Counted from the first letter of the stretch, positions 1 through 8,584 are shown. The stretch is DNA of 64,000 bases from an uncultured Bacteroidales bacterium (GCA_902790595.1 CADASL010000003.1:124001-188000); one strand, 5' to 3'. Numbers and translations: made by a program. Notes: a model not told the origin generated them from the sequence alone.

Positions 1-88
1 CGGAGAGGACGAGATTCGAACTCGTGGTACACTAATCGCGTACGACAGTTTAGCAAACTGTTGGTTTCAGCCACTCACCCACCTCTCC
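1..88 (-). tRNA. tRNA-Ser (anticodon GCT)
   Basis: Read on the minus strand, the segment folds as a class II tRNA. The acceptor arms are GGAGAGG and CCTCTCC with discriminator G, the anticodon loop is TTGCTAA (GCT, reading AGC/AGU serine codons), and there is a long variable arm and a T arm with the TTCGAAT loop. The 88-nt length with an extended variable arm is typical of tRNA-Ser. The window starts at the discriminator base, so whether CCA is encoded cannot be seen. Confidence 0.96.
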
Positions 89-217
89 AAGCGGTTTTGT
101 GTTGAATTTGCCTCTTACTAAAGCGGTGCAAAAGTAGGAATTTGGCTTTCAATAGCAAACTAAAAGAGATATTTTTTTTGAAAACCGCACTATTGATAAT
201 AGGTTTCAATCTTTTTG

Positions 218-910
218 CTATCGATTGCTTCCCCGCTTGGTGTAAACCACAATGGCTCCGTTGCCTCCTTGCGCACCATATATATTGGCATCTCTAAGAA
301 TTTCAACGTGGTCAACAGAATAAACAGAAACACCAAACAAAGATTCAACTATCACTCCATCGACAACATAAAGAGCCTCAGTGGGGCCGTTAACCGAAGT
401 CGAATTACGAATGTTGGCTGTGGCACCTTCTCCCATATGGCCTTTTGACACCCTTAAACTTGGAACCAACCCCTGCAAAGCCTCAAGTAAGTCATTGCGA
501 CCAGTTCGCACCAACTCTTCGCCTGTTATGACAGAACCAGAACTCAGCCTTTCGCGTGTTTTCACGTAGTTGAATCCCATACTCAAAATATAATCGTCTC
601 CCTCAGCCGTGTATTGAGTTTGATCAGCAAGACGAACGCGTATACTTTTGAGTCCGTTCACTGGTACCAAATATATGTCTCCACGATATTTTATGTGAAG
701 CGTATCGGTATACTTAACATCAGTGAGACCAAAACGACCTTGCCTGTCCGAAAGAGCATACCTATCGGCATCGGAAACAAAAACTCGTGCTCGCTTGACT
801 GGTTCGTTGTTGATATCTACAATCACACCGTTGAACGGCACACCCTGGTTGCTGTTTTGCGCTATCGCGGCAAGCGGCAGCAATGCTAATGCGACAATTA
901 ACTTTTTCAT
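218..910 (-). CDS. Stand-alone carboxypeptidase-regulatory-like + TonB plug domain protein
   Basis: A 230-residue exported protein with signal peptide MKKLIVALALLPLAAIAQ. It carries a carboxypeptidase-regulatory-like beta sandwich (about residues 25-95: GVIVDINNEPVKRARV, then DRQGRFGL) and a TonB-receptor plug domain (about 115-228), including GSVITGEEL and YVVDGVIV and ending IVVYTKRG. That is the N-terminal organisation of SusC-type receptors, but the frame stops directly after the plug and no barrel sequence follows in the 130 bp before tRNA-Ser. The start at 910 is preferred over a non-ATG start at 931. It puts a near-consensus TACCTTGG box (928-935) about 20 nt upstream. It probably acts in the periplasm or at the outer membrane, perhaps as a plug-domain binding protein. 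Role unknown. Confidence 0.8.
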   Translation of the reverse strand: MKKLIVALALLPLAAIAQNSNQGVPFNGVIVDINNEPVKRARVFVSDADRYALSDRQGRFGLTDVKYTDTLHIKYRGDIYLVPVNGLKSIRVRLADQTQYTAEGDDYILSMGFNYVKTRERLSSGSVITGEELVRTGRNDLLEALQGLVPSLRVSKGHMGEGATANIRNSTSVNGPTEALYVVDGVIVESLFGVSVYSVDHVEILRDANIYGAQGGNGAIVVYTKRGSNR

Positions 911-1071
911 ATTCAAAAATTTTTGCACCAAGGTACGATTTTTTTGCGGATAGCGTATCGTTTATCGATGTTTGCCTGAATTTGACGGCTGAATGGCCGA
1001 ATAGGATAATCGGCTAACCGTTTCCCCAAAAAATTCTTAAACTTGCAGTCCGATTCTAAAACGACGCAGAA

Positions 1072-2037
1072 ATGATAGTAGTTACGGGAGCCGCGGGCTT
1101 CATCGGCAGTTGTGTGGTGAGCCGCCTCAACGCCGACAATTTTAATGACATTGTGCTGGTCGATGACTTTGGCAACGCACAGAAAAACAAGAATTTCGAA
1201 GGCAAACGGTTCACTGCGAAAGTTGACCGTATGCAGTTTTTCAACTGGCTCGACGCCAACCACCGCTTTGTGGAATTCATCTTCCACCTTGGCGCACGCT
1301 CGGCCACAACGGGATTCCCGAAGGAAGTTTACGACACGCTCAATCTGAACTATACCAAAACCCTTTGGACAAAATGCGTTGAGTACGGGTTGCCGCTTGT
1401 ATATGCTTCGTCGGCAGCCACTTACGGTATGGGCGAGTTTGGGTTCGACGACAACCACGATGTCATCTACAAGCTCAAGCCGATGAACCTTTACGGCGAG
1501 TCGAAGAACGATTTCGACAAGTGGGCACTGCAGCAGGAACGCAAGCCGTTCTTCTGGGCCGGTCTGAAATTCTTCAACGTTTACGGCCCCAACGAGTACC
1601 ACAAGGGCCGGATGGCGTCGGTCATTCTGCACGCTTTCCATCAGATTCAGGAAACCGGCAAGATGAAGCTCTTCAAATCGCACAATCCGCAGTATGCCGA
1701 CGGCGGACAGACGCGCGATTTCGTCTATGTGAAAGACCTTTGCGAAGTGATGATGTTTCTGATGCACCACCGCCGCGACTCGGGGCTCTACAATGTGGGC
1801 ACGGGCAAGGGCCGCACCTTCGCCGACTTGACAATCAACACTTTCCGCGGTATGGGACTTGAGCCGAACATCGAGTACATCGATATGCCGATGGACATCC
1901 GCGACAAGTACCAATATTTTACCGAAGCCAATATGAGCAAACTGCGCTCTATCGGCTACGACCGGCCGTTCTACTCGCTCGAAGACGGTGTGGCCGACTA
2001 CGTTAAGAACTATCTGATTCCCAACAAATACTACTAA
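1072..2037 (+). CDS. hldD: ADP-L-glycero-D-manno-heptose 6-epimerase
   Basis: A 321-residue extended short-chain dehydrogenase that converts ADP-D-glycero- to ADP-L-glycero-beta-D-manno-heptose for the lipopolysaccharide inner core. The NADP-binding glycine motif VTGAAGFIG is at residues 4-12, the catalytic serine region is YASSAATYG (111-119), and the YxxxK pair is Y141/K145. The family-typical segments LKFFNVYGPNEYHKG and GGQTRDFVYV are present, and the length is normal. A near-consensus -7 box, TAAACTTG (1038-1045), lies just upstream. The TerC gene begins 3 bp after the stop, so the two are probably co-transcribed. Confidence 0.95.
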   Translation: MIVVTGAAGFIGSCVVSRLNADNFNDIVLVDDFGNAQKNKNFEGKRFTAKVDRMQFFNWLDANHRFVEFIFHLGARSATTGFPKEVYDTLNLNYTKTLWTKCVEYGLPLVYASSAATYGMGEFGFDDNHDVIYKLKPMNLYGESKNDFDKWALQQERKPFFWAGLKFFNVYGPNEYHKGRMASVILHAFHQIQETGKMKLFKSHNPQYADGGQTRDFVYVKDLCEVMMFLMHHRRDSGLYNVGTGKGRTFADLTINTFRGMGLEPNIEYIDMPMDIRDKYQYFTEANMSKLRSIGYDRPFYSLEDGVADYVKNYLIPNKYY

Positions 2038-2040
2038 CCG

Positions 2041-3126
2041 ATGGACAACATTTTTCTACTGATTTTCATAGCGTTTATAATTGGCGTGCTGATGTTCGAC
2101 CTGCTGTTTGTCGGGCGCGGCCACCACGTGGTAAGCATCAAGGAAGCATCGGTGTGGACGGTGGTGTGGGTGACGCTGGCGCTCGGGTTCTTCCTGTTTC
2201 TCAGGTTCGACGGCCATCTGGTTCACGGCATCGACACGTTCGACGAACTGCTGCACGTGACGCAGAAATACGGACTGAGTTTCAAGTACGACGGGCTGCC
2301 GCTTGAGCAGGCAATGGCCAACGGGCTCACCATTGAGTCGGCCGTCAGCCAATATCAGCACAGTATGTCGATTGATTTCCTTTCGGGATACCTGATTGAA
2401 GAGACGCTCTCAATCGACAACCTTTTTGTGATGCTGATGCTGCTCACGGGCTTCGGCGTGCGCAAGAAAGATTACAAATCGGTGCTTTTCTGGGGCATTC
2501 TGGGCGCCATCATCCTGCGGTTCTCGTTCATCTTCCTGGGCTCGACGCTCATTCAGAAGTTCAACTGGATTCTGCTTGTTTTCGGCGCTTATCTGGCTTA
2601 TATGGGCGTGAAAATGTTCTTCAAGAAGGAAGACGACAACGCCAATACCGACCCGCGCGACCATAAGCTGGTGAAGTTCCTGTCGAAGCATTTCAGCGTC
2701 TATCCGCGCTATGTGAACGGCCGTTTCTTCATCCGCGACCATCGGCACAAACTCTTCATCACCCCGCTGCTCATTGTGGTGATTACCATTGAGTTCACCG
2801 ACCTGATTTTTGCTTTCGACAGCATACCCGCCATATTCTCAGTCACTTGCGACCCCTATGTGGTGTTCTTCTCGAACATCTTCGCCATCATCGGACTGCG
2901 GTCGCTGTTCTTTATGCTCTCGGGCGCAGTGGACAAGTTCTGCTATCTGAAGCAGGGCGTTGCCGTGCTGCTGCTCTTTGTGGGCGCCAAGCTGCTTTTC
3001 CATCATTGGCTCGACGAGATTGGCTTCAGCTCGGTGCATTCGCTCTACATCATTCTGGGAATTATCACGCTGAGCATTGTGCTCTCGCTGCTTTTCCCAA
3101 AGAAGGAAGAGAAAGTTAGGAGTTAG
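2041..3126 (+). CDS. TerC/Alx family integral membrane protein
   Basis: A 361-residue polytopic membrane protein of the TerC family (Alx/YgjT-like), whose members are implicated in metal ion (Mn) export and tellurite resistance. It has about eight or nine hydrophobic segments. The family signature is visible in ETLSIDNLFVMLML (about 121-134) and EFTDLIFAFDSIPAIF (about 251-266), with acidic residues inside membrane segments. The loop between them is rich in His, Lys and Asp. The ATG lies 3 bp after hldD. The last codons (V-R-S-stop) lie in the heptanucleotide array that continues downstream, so the extreme C-terminus looks repeat-derived. Confidence 0.9.
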   Translation: MDNIFLLIFIAFIIGVLMFDLLFVGRGHHVVSIKEASVWTVVWVTLALGFFLFLRFDGHLVHGIDTFDELLHVTQKYGLSFKYDGLPLEQAMANGLTIESAVSQYQHSMSIDFLSGYLIEETLSIDNLFVMLMLLTGFGVRKKDYKSVLFWGILGAIILRFSFIFLGSTLIQKFNWILLVFGAYLAYMGVKMFFKKEDDNANTDPRDHKLVKFLSKHFSVYPRYVNGRFFIRDHRHKLFITPLLIVVITIEFTDLIFAFDSIPAIFSVTCDPYVVFFSNIFAIIGLRSLFFMLSGAVDKFCYLKQGVAVLLLFVGAKLLFHHWLDEIGFSSVHSLYIILGIITLSIVLSLLFPKKEEKVRS

Positions 3127-3163
3127 AATTTAGAATTAGGAATTGAAAGTTAGATATTTGTAA
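3115..3163 (+). repeat. Heptanucleotide array at the terC 3' end
   Basis: A 7-nt periodicity is readable as gttagga-gttagaa-tttagaa-ttaggaa-ttgaaag-ttagata. The TAG stop of the TerC gene (3124-3126) lies inside the second unit. It belongs to the same class as the arrays at 5762, 15488, 28913, 32488, 40881 and 47891. Confidence 0.7.
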
Positions 3164-3210
3164 ATGGTATTGGAGGTTGGTTATAGGTATTAGGTGTTGG
3201 GTGTTGGTAG

Positions 3211-3229
3211 GGACGCACTGCGTGCGTCC
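3211..3229. repeat. Palindromic GGACGC...GCGTCC element
   Basis: A perfect 8-bp stem GGACGCAC / GTGCGTCC with a 3-nt loop, preceded by GGTAG. It resembles the palindromes at 15457-15476 and 28855-28882 and looks like one member of an interspersed intergenic repeat family. Confidence 0.7.
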
Positions 3230-3283
3230 GTTGTCAAACAATCGATTCACCGATTAAACAGTTCACCGATTAAACAATAAAAT

Positions 3284-3859
3284 ATGAAGAACCTGTTTTT
3301 TGCAGCAACAATTTTTGCCGCAGCCATTATGATGCTGACAAAGGAAGCCAACGCGCAGTTTGTGGTTAGTGGAACCGCTGGCATTGTATCGGAAAATAGC
3401 GCTAACAATGGCGACAAGGAATCGTCATCACTCAGTTTTGAAGTTGTGCCGTCGGTTGGATACGTGATGGGAAGCTGGGAAGTTGGTGTGGGGTTCGGCT
3501 ACAACCGCAGCAAAACATCGGTTTGGCTTGACGGCCACAAAAACACAGAGTCGGAATCGGCCTATGCCATAGAGCCTTATCTGCATTATGATATTCTTCA
3601 GGCTGGCAGATTAATCTTTGGCGCCGAAGCCATTTCGGCCTTCGGTTTTGCCGACAGCGAGCGAAGCATCAAACTAGAGTTGCTGCCCGTGCTTACAATC
3701 GAGATAAACGACCGTTGGGATTTCGACATTTTTGCAAATGTGCTGGGGGTTAATTATTCACACACCAAAAACAAGGACACGGACCACACCACATCCAGCT
3801 TCGAGCTTATGGCAAACAACGGCCATCTGCTGAATATGGGGTTCACGTTTAAGTTTTAG
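3284..3859 (+). CDS. Predicted outer-membrane beta-barrel protein
   Basis: A 191-residue secreted protein with a clear signal peptide ending KEANAQ at residue 25. The mature part alternates polar and hydrophobic residues with repeated aromatic ends (VVPSVGYVMGSWEVGVGFGY, then YAIEPYLHYDI) and finishes with the aromatic-terminal strand LLNMGFTFKF typical of small outer-membrane barrels. No specific family is recognised. It is transcribed alone after a 157-bp gap containing repeats, and it converges on the minus-strand region beyond 3872. Confidence 0.7.
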   Translation: MKNLFFAATIFAAAIMMLTKEANAQFVVSGTAGIVSENSANNGDKESSSLSFEVVPSVGYVMGSWEVGVGFGYNRSKTSVWLDGHKNTESESAYAIEPYLHYDILQAGRLIFGAEAISAFGFADSERSIKLELLPVLTIEINDRWDFDIFANVLGVNYSHTKNKDTDHTTSSFELMANNGHLLNMGFTFKF

Positions 3860-3871
3860 CTTTAGGTCGAT

Positions 3872-3969
3872 TTACTCCTTGTAAGTCTTCACCTTCTCAA
3901 GCGCCTCGTAAACCGAGTGTGCCCAATAGTTACTCACTCCGAAGTTGGCAGGGATACCGTTACTGTCGA
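3872..3969 (-). pseudogene. 3'-end remnant homologous to the 5154-5750 gene
   Basis: The first 60 bp (3872-3931) match the last 60 bp of the downstream-lying gene (5154-5213) at 59 of 60 positions. The single difference is a synonymous AAA/AAG lysine codon. Further 5' the nucleotide match drops, but the reading frame stays open and similar: the remnant reads NGIPANFGVSNYWAH where the intact gene reads SGTPAGFGVRNYWAH. This is therefore the C-terminal stub of a homologous coding sequence. It overlaps, in another frame, the 3' end of the gene at 3934-5106, which takes its stop codon from it. Confidence 0.8.
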
Positions 3970-5106
3970 TTGCCTTTTCTGATTTTTCTTCTTAATTAGA
4001 AAACACGTTATAAGTATGAGTAACGCTACTCCAATAATATATAACTGATTATTAAAAAACCATCTTGCGTACCAATTACGTATTATAGGCCTCCGGTCTT
4101 TTTGATATATCACCCCCAATTCATCTAAAACATTTTTCTCTAAGGAACTCCAAATTTCTAAATATTCTCCACCTTTGAAATATTTTGAAGTACTTAAATA
4201 TATTTCTGTAGAATTAGATATGTCTGCAGTTTTATGTATATCAGCACTGCACCATAAAGTTTTGTCATTTAATGGGATAAAAGAATAAAAGTTTTTTCTG
4301 TCAGGATCCCATAATTGTATTTCTGATTGACGCAATCTATTTTCGTCTAGAAGTTTATCATATCGTTCATTTGCTAACTTGTGAAAATCATTTACAAACT
4401 CTGCGCTGTCCATTTCTATACGGTAACAAACTTCACCAAAAGGATTGCGACACATTTCTACTCTATGGAAAATATCAGACCCGAACACTAGTGCGCCCAA
4501 ACAGAATAGGAAAACCAAATGTCTATACTCGTTTTTATGCTTTATGTTCCTGATTATGGAGCACACTATGTGGATGAGTATTGCTAAGCCAGCAATGTAC
4601 AATTGGTTTCTGAAAAACCAGTTGGCATACCATTTGCGAATAAACAGGCCCCATCTTTTTCTATATTTTAAACCGAATTTATCTAAAACTTCTTTTTCGA
4701 ACGAATGCCATTCTATATAATCTGGCACGCCTAATGCTCCAAAGAATTCATATATTAAAGGTCTGTCTATTTTCTTGTAACTTGCTGAAGATAATACAAC
4801 TTTCCCATCATCTTCTAAATGAAAATAGATTTCTATATTATTATTCAACAGTATGCTGAAACTACCCTTTTCTCTATCCTTATTTATATAGATTGTATCC
4901 GATGGTTTTGCTTCTCCTTTTTCCAATAACTCTTTATACCTTGCTACTTCTAAATCATAAAATATCTGATTCAAACTTGCACTATCCATTTCTACTTTAT
5001 ATGTGACATCCCCGTAAGGCCAAGGACTGGTTTCAATCATCCAGTAGAAGTTTGATACAAAGACAAAGGATATCAAACAGCATAAAAAGATCAGGTGACG
5101 TCTCAT
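3934..5106 (-). CDS. Membrane protein made of two tandem copies of one unit
   Basis: A 390-residue protein of unknown function built from an internal duplication. Residues 1-190 and about 198-378 align through their length: RRHLIFLCCLISFVF with YRHLVFLFCLGALVF, YKVEMDSAS with YRIEMDSAE, FEKEVLDKFGLKYRKRWG with LEKNVLDELGVIYQKDRR, and IRKWYANWFFRNQLYIAG with IRNWYARWFFNNQLYIIG. Each unit has an N-terminal membrane segment, about 130 polar residues and a C-terminal membrane segment. The gene is strikingly AT-rich compared with its neighbours. Its last residues (QSTVTVSLPTSE) come from reading out of frame into the remnant of a different gene, so the present 3' end is a junction product. The protein at 10944-11483 shares the general plan. 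Confidence 0.7.
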   Translation of the reverse strand: MRRHLIFLCCLISFVFVSNFYWMIETSPWPYGDVTYKVEMDSASLNQIFYDLEVARYKELLEKGEAKPSDTIYINKDREKGSFSILLNNNIEIYFHLEDDGKVVLSSASYKKIDRPLIYEFFGALGVPDYIEWHSFEKEVLDKFGLKYRKRWGLFIRKWYANWFFRNQLYIAGLAILIHIVCSIIRNIKHKNEYRHLVFLFCLGALVFGSDIFHRVEMCRNPFGEVCYRIEMDSAEFVNDFHKLANERYDKLLDENRLRQSEIQLWDPDRKNFYSFIPLNDKTLWCSADIHKTADISNSTEIYLSTSKYFKGGEYLEIWSSLEKNVLDELGVIYQKDRRPIIRNWYARWFFNNQLYIIGVALLILITCFLIKKKNQKRQSTVTVSLPTSE

Positions 5107-5153
5107 TTTCTGTTTAATACAACTTTTCTATACTTTTATGATAATTGGCTGTC

Positions 5154-5750
5154 TTACTCTTTGTAAGTCTTCACCTTCTCAAGCGCCTCGTAAACCGAGT
5201 GTGCCCAATAGTTGCGAACCCCGAAACCTGCGGGAGTGCCGCTCAATGTCCAATGGCTGATAACTTTACGGGAGTCGATATCGAAAAGCACAAACACAAA
5301 TGTGCCCAATTCGCCAGGTTTGTCGAGCGTCTGCATAATCATACACAAACCCAGTCCGTGGTTGTAGCTTACAATACACAAATCTCTGACTGTCTGTGCG
5401 ATAGTTGAATCGCTGATGGTGTGCCCCTTGACAATTGTTTTGATGGAATCGAGCGGAATGGTGTCGTTCATATTGGTGACGGCGTCAACGCGGATGTCGT
5501 TCATCGGCTTGCCCACAAATTTGGCCACGTTGTACTTCTCGGGCTCGGTGATGAAAAGCATATTGATGTCGCCGAAAGCCTTGCGCAGCTTTTCGGGCTC
5601 GTCGGCCGCACCGTAAACTCGGCCTTTCGAAAAATCGATGCCATAGAAAATCATACCGCCCAAACCAGCCAGCGGACTTGTTTTTTTCTGCGCTGCGGCC
5701 GAAAGAACCAATGCGGCCACCATTGCCAATGATAATACAATTCGTTTCAT
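5154..5750 (-). CDS. Conserved-looking secreted protein of unknown function
   Basis: A 198-residue protein with a cleavable signal peptide (MKRIVLSLAMVAALVLSAAAQ) and a mature domain of mixed alpha/beta character (FYGIDFSKGRVYGAADEPEKLRKAF, then FVFVLFDIDSRKVISHWTLSGTPAGFGV). I do not recognise the family. It is GC-richer than the duplicated-unit gene just downstream. The extreme 3' 60 bp recur nearly unchanged at 3872-3931, marking a boundary of the interposed 3934-5106 gene. Confidence 0.7.
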   Translation of the reverse strand: MKRIVLSLAMVAALVLSAAAQKKTSPLAGLGGMIFYGIDFSKGRVYGAADEPEKLRKAFGDINMLFITEPEKYNVAKFVGKPMNDIRVDAVTNMNDTIPLDSIKTIVKGHTISDSTIAQTVRDLCIVSYNHGLGLCMIMQTLDKPGELGTFVFVLFDIDSRKVISHWTLSGTPAGFGVRNYWAHSVYEALEKVKTYKE

Positions 5751-5761
5751 ATCTTTTTTTT

Positions 5762-5842
5762 GACTTCAGACAACGGACGTCAGACTACAGACATCTTCCA
5801 TCCAAAAACTTATAACTATTATAACTTACTACTTATAACTCA
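5762..5842 (-). repeat. Two heptanucleotide arrays between a secreted-protein gene and the PaaK-like gene
   Basis: One block reads gacttca-gacaacg-gacgtca-gactaca-gacatct (5762-5796). A second reads acttata-actatta-taactta-ctactta-taactca (5808-5842). The final unit contains the TGA stop (5840-5842, minus strand) of the ligase gene. Confidence 0.65.
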
Positions 5843-7138
5843 CCGTAAATCATAGAACTTCACCGGCTTGCGACTCATTTCGGGATAGAGCAGCTTGTTG
5901 ATGTACTCTGGCGACTCGAAACTGATGGACGGCGCCACTCGCACCTTCGAGCGGAAAATGTCCTTGATTTCCTTTGCGTAAGCCTCATCGGACCGCGTTG
6001 AGCCGATGCGCACCTTGATGTCGTCGGTGCCCAGCTCGTTGGTGAACACCTCAACCACGTAGTTCTTCACATCGTGAATGCCGTCCAGAATGTCGAACAG
6101 TGCGGGTGGATAAAGTGTTGTGCCTTTGTATTTTATCATCTGTCCCTTGCGCCCGATAACCGAACTCAGTCGCATTGTGTTGCGGCCGCAGCGGCAAGGC
6201 TCGTTGTAGTGGTAGCACACATCGCCAGTCTTGAATCGCAGCAGCGGCATACCTTCAACGCCGAGCGATGTGATGGTGACCTCACCTGGCTCGTCGTCGG
6301 CCACGGGCTGGTTGTTCTCGTCGAGGAACTCAACAATGATGAGTTCTGGCTGCACGTGTCCGCCGTTGTATTGGTCGCAATCGGTGAACGACGACTGCAT
6401 CTCGGTGCTGGCGTAGGTGGTGTGCAGTTTCAGTTCGGGCCACTTCTCGTTGATGCGCTGGCCGAGCGTGGTGTAGGTTCCATCGGGTTTGTAGAGCGCC
6501 TCGCCAATGCAGATGCACTTTTTCAGGCTCGAGCGGTGATGGTCGATGCCGTTCTTCTCGGCAAAATCGGCCAACTTGATAAGAAACGACGGCACGCACA
6601 TACAGCAGGTTGGCTGGATGCGGTTGATGGTGTCCCATTGCAGCTCGGGAATTCCGTTGCCCACACGAGAAACGCCCATTCCCACCTCGCGGCAACCGAG
6701 GAAATAAGCCAGACCAGCCATAAAGCGGCGGTCGATGGTGACCATTTCCTGCATAATGTCGTTGCGGGTGAGCCCGGCCGTGGTGAACGAGAGGTACTCG
6801 TTGTATGCCAAACGGTCGAGGTCGTTATTGGTGAGGGCGAACGTGACGGGGTTACCCATTGTGCCCGAGGTGGTTACGTAGTCGATGACATCGGCCTTAT
6901 CGACGCACAGGAACTCATCATTGTGCATCTGAAGGTCGGTTTTGGTGGTGACGGGAATCTGCCGCAAATCTTCAATGGTGCGTATCTTGCTGATGTCGAT
7001 ATGGTTATCGGCGAACATACGCTGGTAGAATTTTGAGTGCGCCTGCAGGTAGGCCAGCGCTTCGGCCAGCCGCGCTTCTTGAAAAGCCTTTATTTCGGCA
7101 GGTGTTTTGTACTGAATCTGTGAATCTTTTACAATCAT
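5840..7138 (-). CDS. Phenylacetate-CoA ligase-like (PaaK family) AMP-dependent ligase
   Basis: A 432-residue ANL-superfamily adenylating enzyme of PaaK length. It would activate an aryl or other carboxylic acid to its acyl-CoA through an acyl-AMP. The phosphate-binding loop YVTTSGTMGNPVTF is at residues 87-100, a TYASTE segment matches the adenine-binding motif, and LRFKTGDVCYHYNEPCRCGR carries the conserved aspartate and a CxC element seen in PaaK-like proteins. The small C-terminal domain follows GRKGQMIKYKG. Substrate cannot be read. No phenylacetate catabolic genes are nearby, so it could serve the aryl polyene-like locus 9 kb away or the indolepyruvate/aryl-acid salvage known in gut anaerobes. 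It has a perfect -7 box at 7162-7169. Confidence 0.88.
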   Translation of the reverse strand: MIVKDSQIQYKTPAEIKAFQEARLAEALAYLQAHSKFYQRMFADNHIDISKIRTIEDLRQIPVTTKTDLQMHNDEFLCVDKADVIDYVTTSGTMGNPVTFALTNNDLDRLAYNEYLSFTTAGLTRNDIMQEMVTIDRRFMAGLAYFLGCREVGMGVSRVGNGIPELQWDTINRIQPTCCMCVPSFLIKLADFAEKNGIDHHRSSLKKCICIGEALYKPDGTYTTLGQRINEKWPELKLHTTYASTEMQSSFTDCDQYNGGHVQPELIIVEFLDENNQPVADDEPGEVTITSLGVEGMPLLRFKTGDVCYHYNEPCRCGRNTMRLSSVIGRKGQMIKYKGTTLYPPALFDILDGIHDVKNYVVEVFTNELGTDDIKVRIGSTRSDEAYAKEIKDIFRSKVRVAPSISFESPEYINKLLYPEMSRKPVKFYDLR

Positions 7139-7161
7139 TATCGATGATTTTTGAAGTTGAG

Positions 7162-7169
7162 CAAAAATA
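7162..7169 (-). promoter_or_regulatory. -7 promoter box (TATTTTTG) for the PaaK-like gene
   Basis: The minus strand reads TATTTTTG followed by CTC, a full match to the Bacteroidota TAnnTTTG element, 24 nt upstream of the ATG at 7138. Confidence 0.6.
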
Positions 7170-7298
7170 AGAAGATTTGGAATTTCGGATTCATAATATA
7201 ATCACCGAATTGAAACGAATATTCAATCCGCAACCAGCGCCGCAAGCTGACGACGCACAGATTGAGCCCGAAGAAAAACAGCTGTGATAACCAGCTCA

Positions 7299-8552
7299 TT
7301 ATGACTTGCCCGCCAGTCTTTTAGCGCACTTCTCGGCCTCAAGCATAATCTCCTCCTCACCGTCGATATGGCGGCCACGCATAACAAACCGGCCGTTGCA
7401 AATGACTGAATCAACAGACGATGAGTCGGCGGCGTAAACCCAGTTGCTTATGAAATTATGGTTGGGCACAAGCCGCTCGTTTTTCAAATCAACAAGAAGC
7501 GCGTCGGCAAGATAGCCCTCGGCAATGACGCCCGCATTGAAACCGTAGGCCTGCGCAACGTTTGCCGTAGCCATACCGACGGCCTCATCAGCTGTCAGAG
7601 CTTCGGCCCGCCCGTCGGCTTTGGCCAGAAGCGATGCAAGCTTCATCTCCTCGTGCATATCGAGATTGTTGTTCGACGACGCCCCGTCGGTTCCGAGGCC
7701 GAGACGTATTCCGCTCTCCATCATTTTGGTTATCTGCGGAATACCGCTGCCAAGTTTCAAATTTGAGCACAGATTCAAGATGGCTGTTGAACCGGATTTT
7801 GCCATAAGCGCCATATCGTTGTCGGACAAGTGGACGCAGTGAGCGCCCACAAAATTGCAGCCCAAAACGCCCCAGCGGTCGAGCAGCTCAACGGGTGTGC
7901 AGCCGTAAGTTTTCAGGCAATCGGCCACTTCGGTCTGCGTTTCAGACAGATGCGTGTGAAGAATCATACCCTCGCTCCGGGCAGTCTCGGCACAACGGCG
8001 GAAAAGTTTCTCGCCAACGGTGTAGATGGCGTGCGGCATTGGCGCTATTTTCACGCGCTCCGAACCGTGGCCGCCGCTGAGGAAACGGAAATTCTCCTCA
8101 ATGCGCTCGGGGGTGTCAATGTTCTCGGCAATGGTCACGCCGATGGTTGCACGAATGCCCATCTCCTCAACAACCTTGATGGTCTGCTCGCGATGCCAGT
8201 ACATATCAGAAAAGAAAACCGTGCCCGATTTTATCATCTCCAATATGGCAAGCCGCGTGCCTATCTCAATGTCGCGGGGCTGCATTTTTGCCTCAAACGG
8301 CCAGATGTACTCCTGCAGCCACTTCATCAGGGGCATATCGTCGGCATAACCGCGCAAGAGCGTCATTGCGGCGTGGCAATGGCCGTTGTAGAATGCCGGC
8401 ACAATGGCAAAATTCTCACAATCAACCACTTCGGCATTGGGGTAATCATCGGCAGAAATCCCCTCCCCGATTTTTGCAAACTTGTTTCCCTGTATCAGAA
8501 TATCGCGTTTAACGCCTTTGAACAAGACCGACCTGAGTAGTATATTTGCCAT
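7299..8552 (-). CDS. mtaD: 5-methylthioadenosine/S-adenosylhomocysteine deaminase-like amidohydrolase
   Basis: A 417-residue metal-dependent amidohydrolase of the MtaD/SsnA group that deaminates methylthioadenosine, S-adenosylhomocysteine or related adenosines. Metal ligands are visible at H58/H60 (FYNGHCH), HTHLSET, GAHCVHLSD and GTDGASSNNNLDMHEEMKLA, with the expected spacing. The segment MPLMKWLQEYIWPFE after the first metal motif is characteristic of this subgroup. Length is normal. It is the first gene upstream of the PaaK-like ligase with a 160-bp gap, so probably a separate unit. Alternatives are guanine or other nucleoside-type deaminases, considered less likely. Confidence 0.87.
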   Translation of the reverse strand: MANILLRSVLFKGVKRDILIQGNKFAKIGEGISADDYPNAEVVDCENFAIVPAFYNGHCHAAMTLLRGYADDMPLMKWLQEYIWPFEAKMQPRDIEIGTRLAILEMIKSGTVFFSDMYWHREQTIKVVEEMGIRATIGVTIAENIDTPERIEENFRFLSGGHGSERVKIAPMPHAIYTVGEKLFRRCAETARSEGMILHTHLSETQTEVADCLKTYGCTPVELLDRWGVLGCNFVGAHCVHLSDNDMALMAKSGSTAILNLCSNLKLGSGIPQITKMMESGIRLGLGTDGASSNNNLDMHEEMKLASLLAKADGRAEALTADEAVGMATANVAQAYGFNAGVIAEGYLADALLVDLKNERLVPNHNFISNWVYAADSSSVDSVICNGRFVMRGRHIDGEEEIMLEAEKCAKRLAGKS

Positions 8553-8584
8553 ATTTATAATTAGTTAAATGATATGAAACATTT

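Noticed and set aside
1..88. tRNA-Ser as integration site of a genomic island
   Set aside because: No integrase and no repeat of the tRNA 3' end seen in the window.
913..1914. Long minus-strand open frame opposite hldD
   Set aside because: Antisense to a clear hldD; it has His/Val/Glu-rich shadow composition and no domain.
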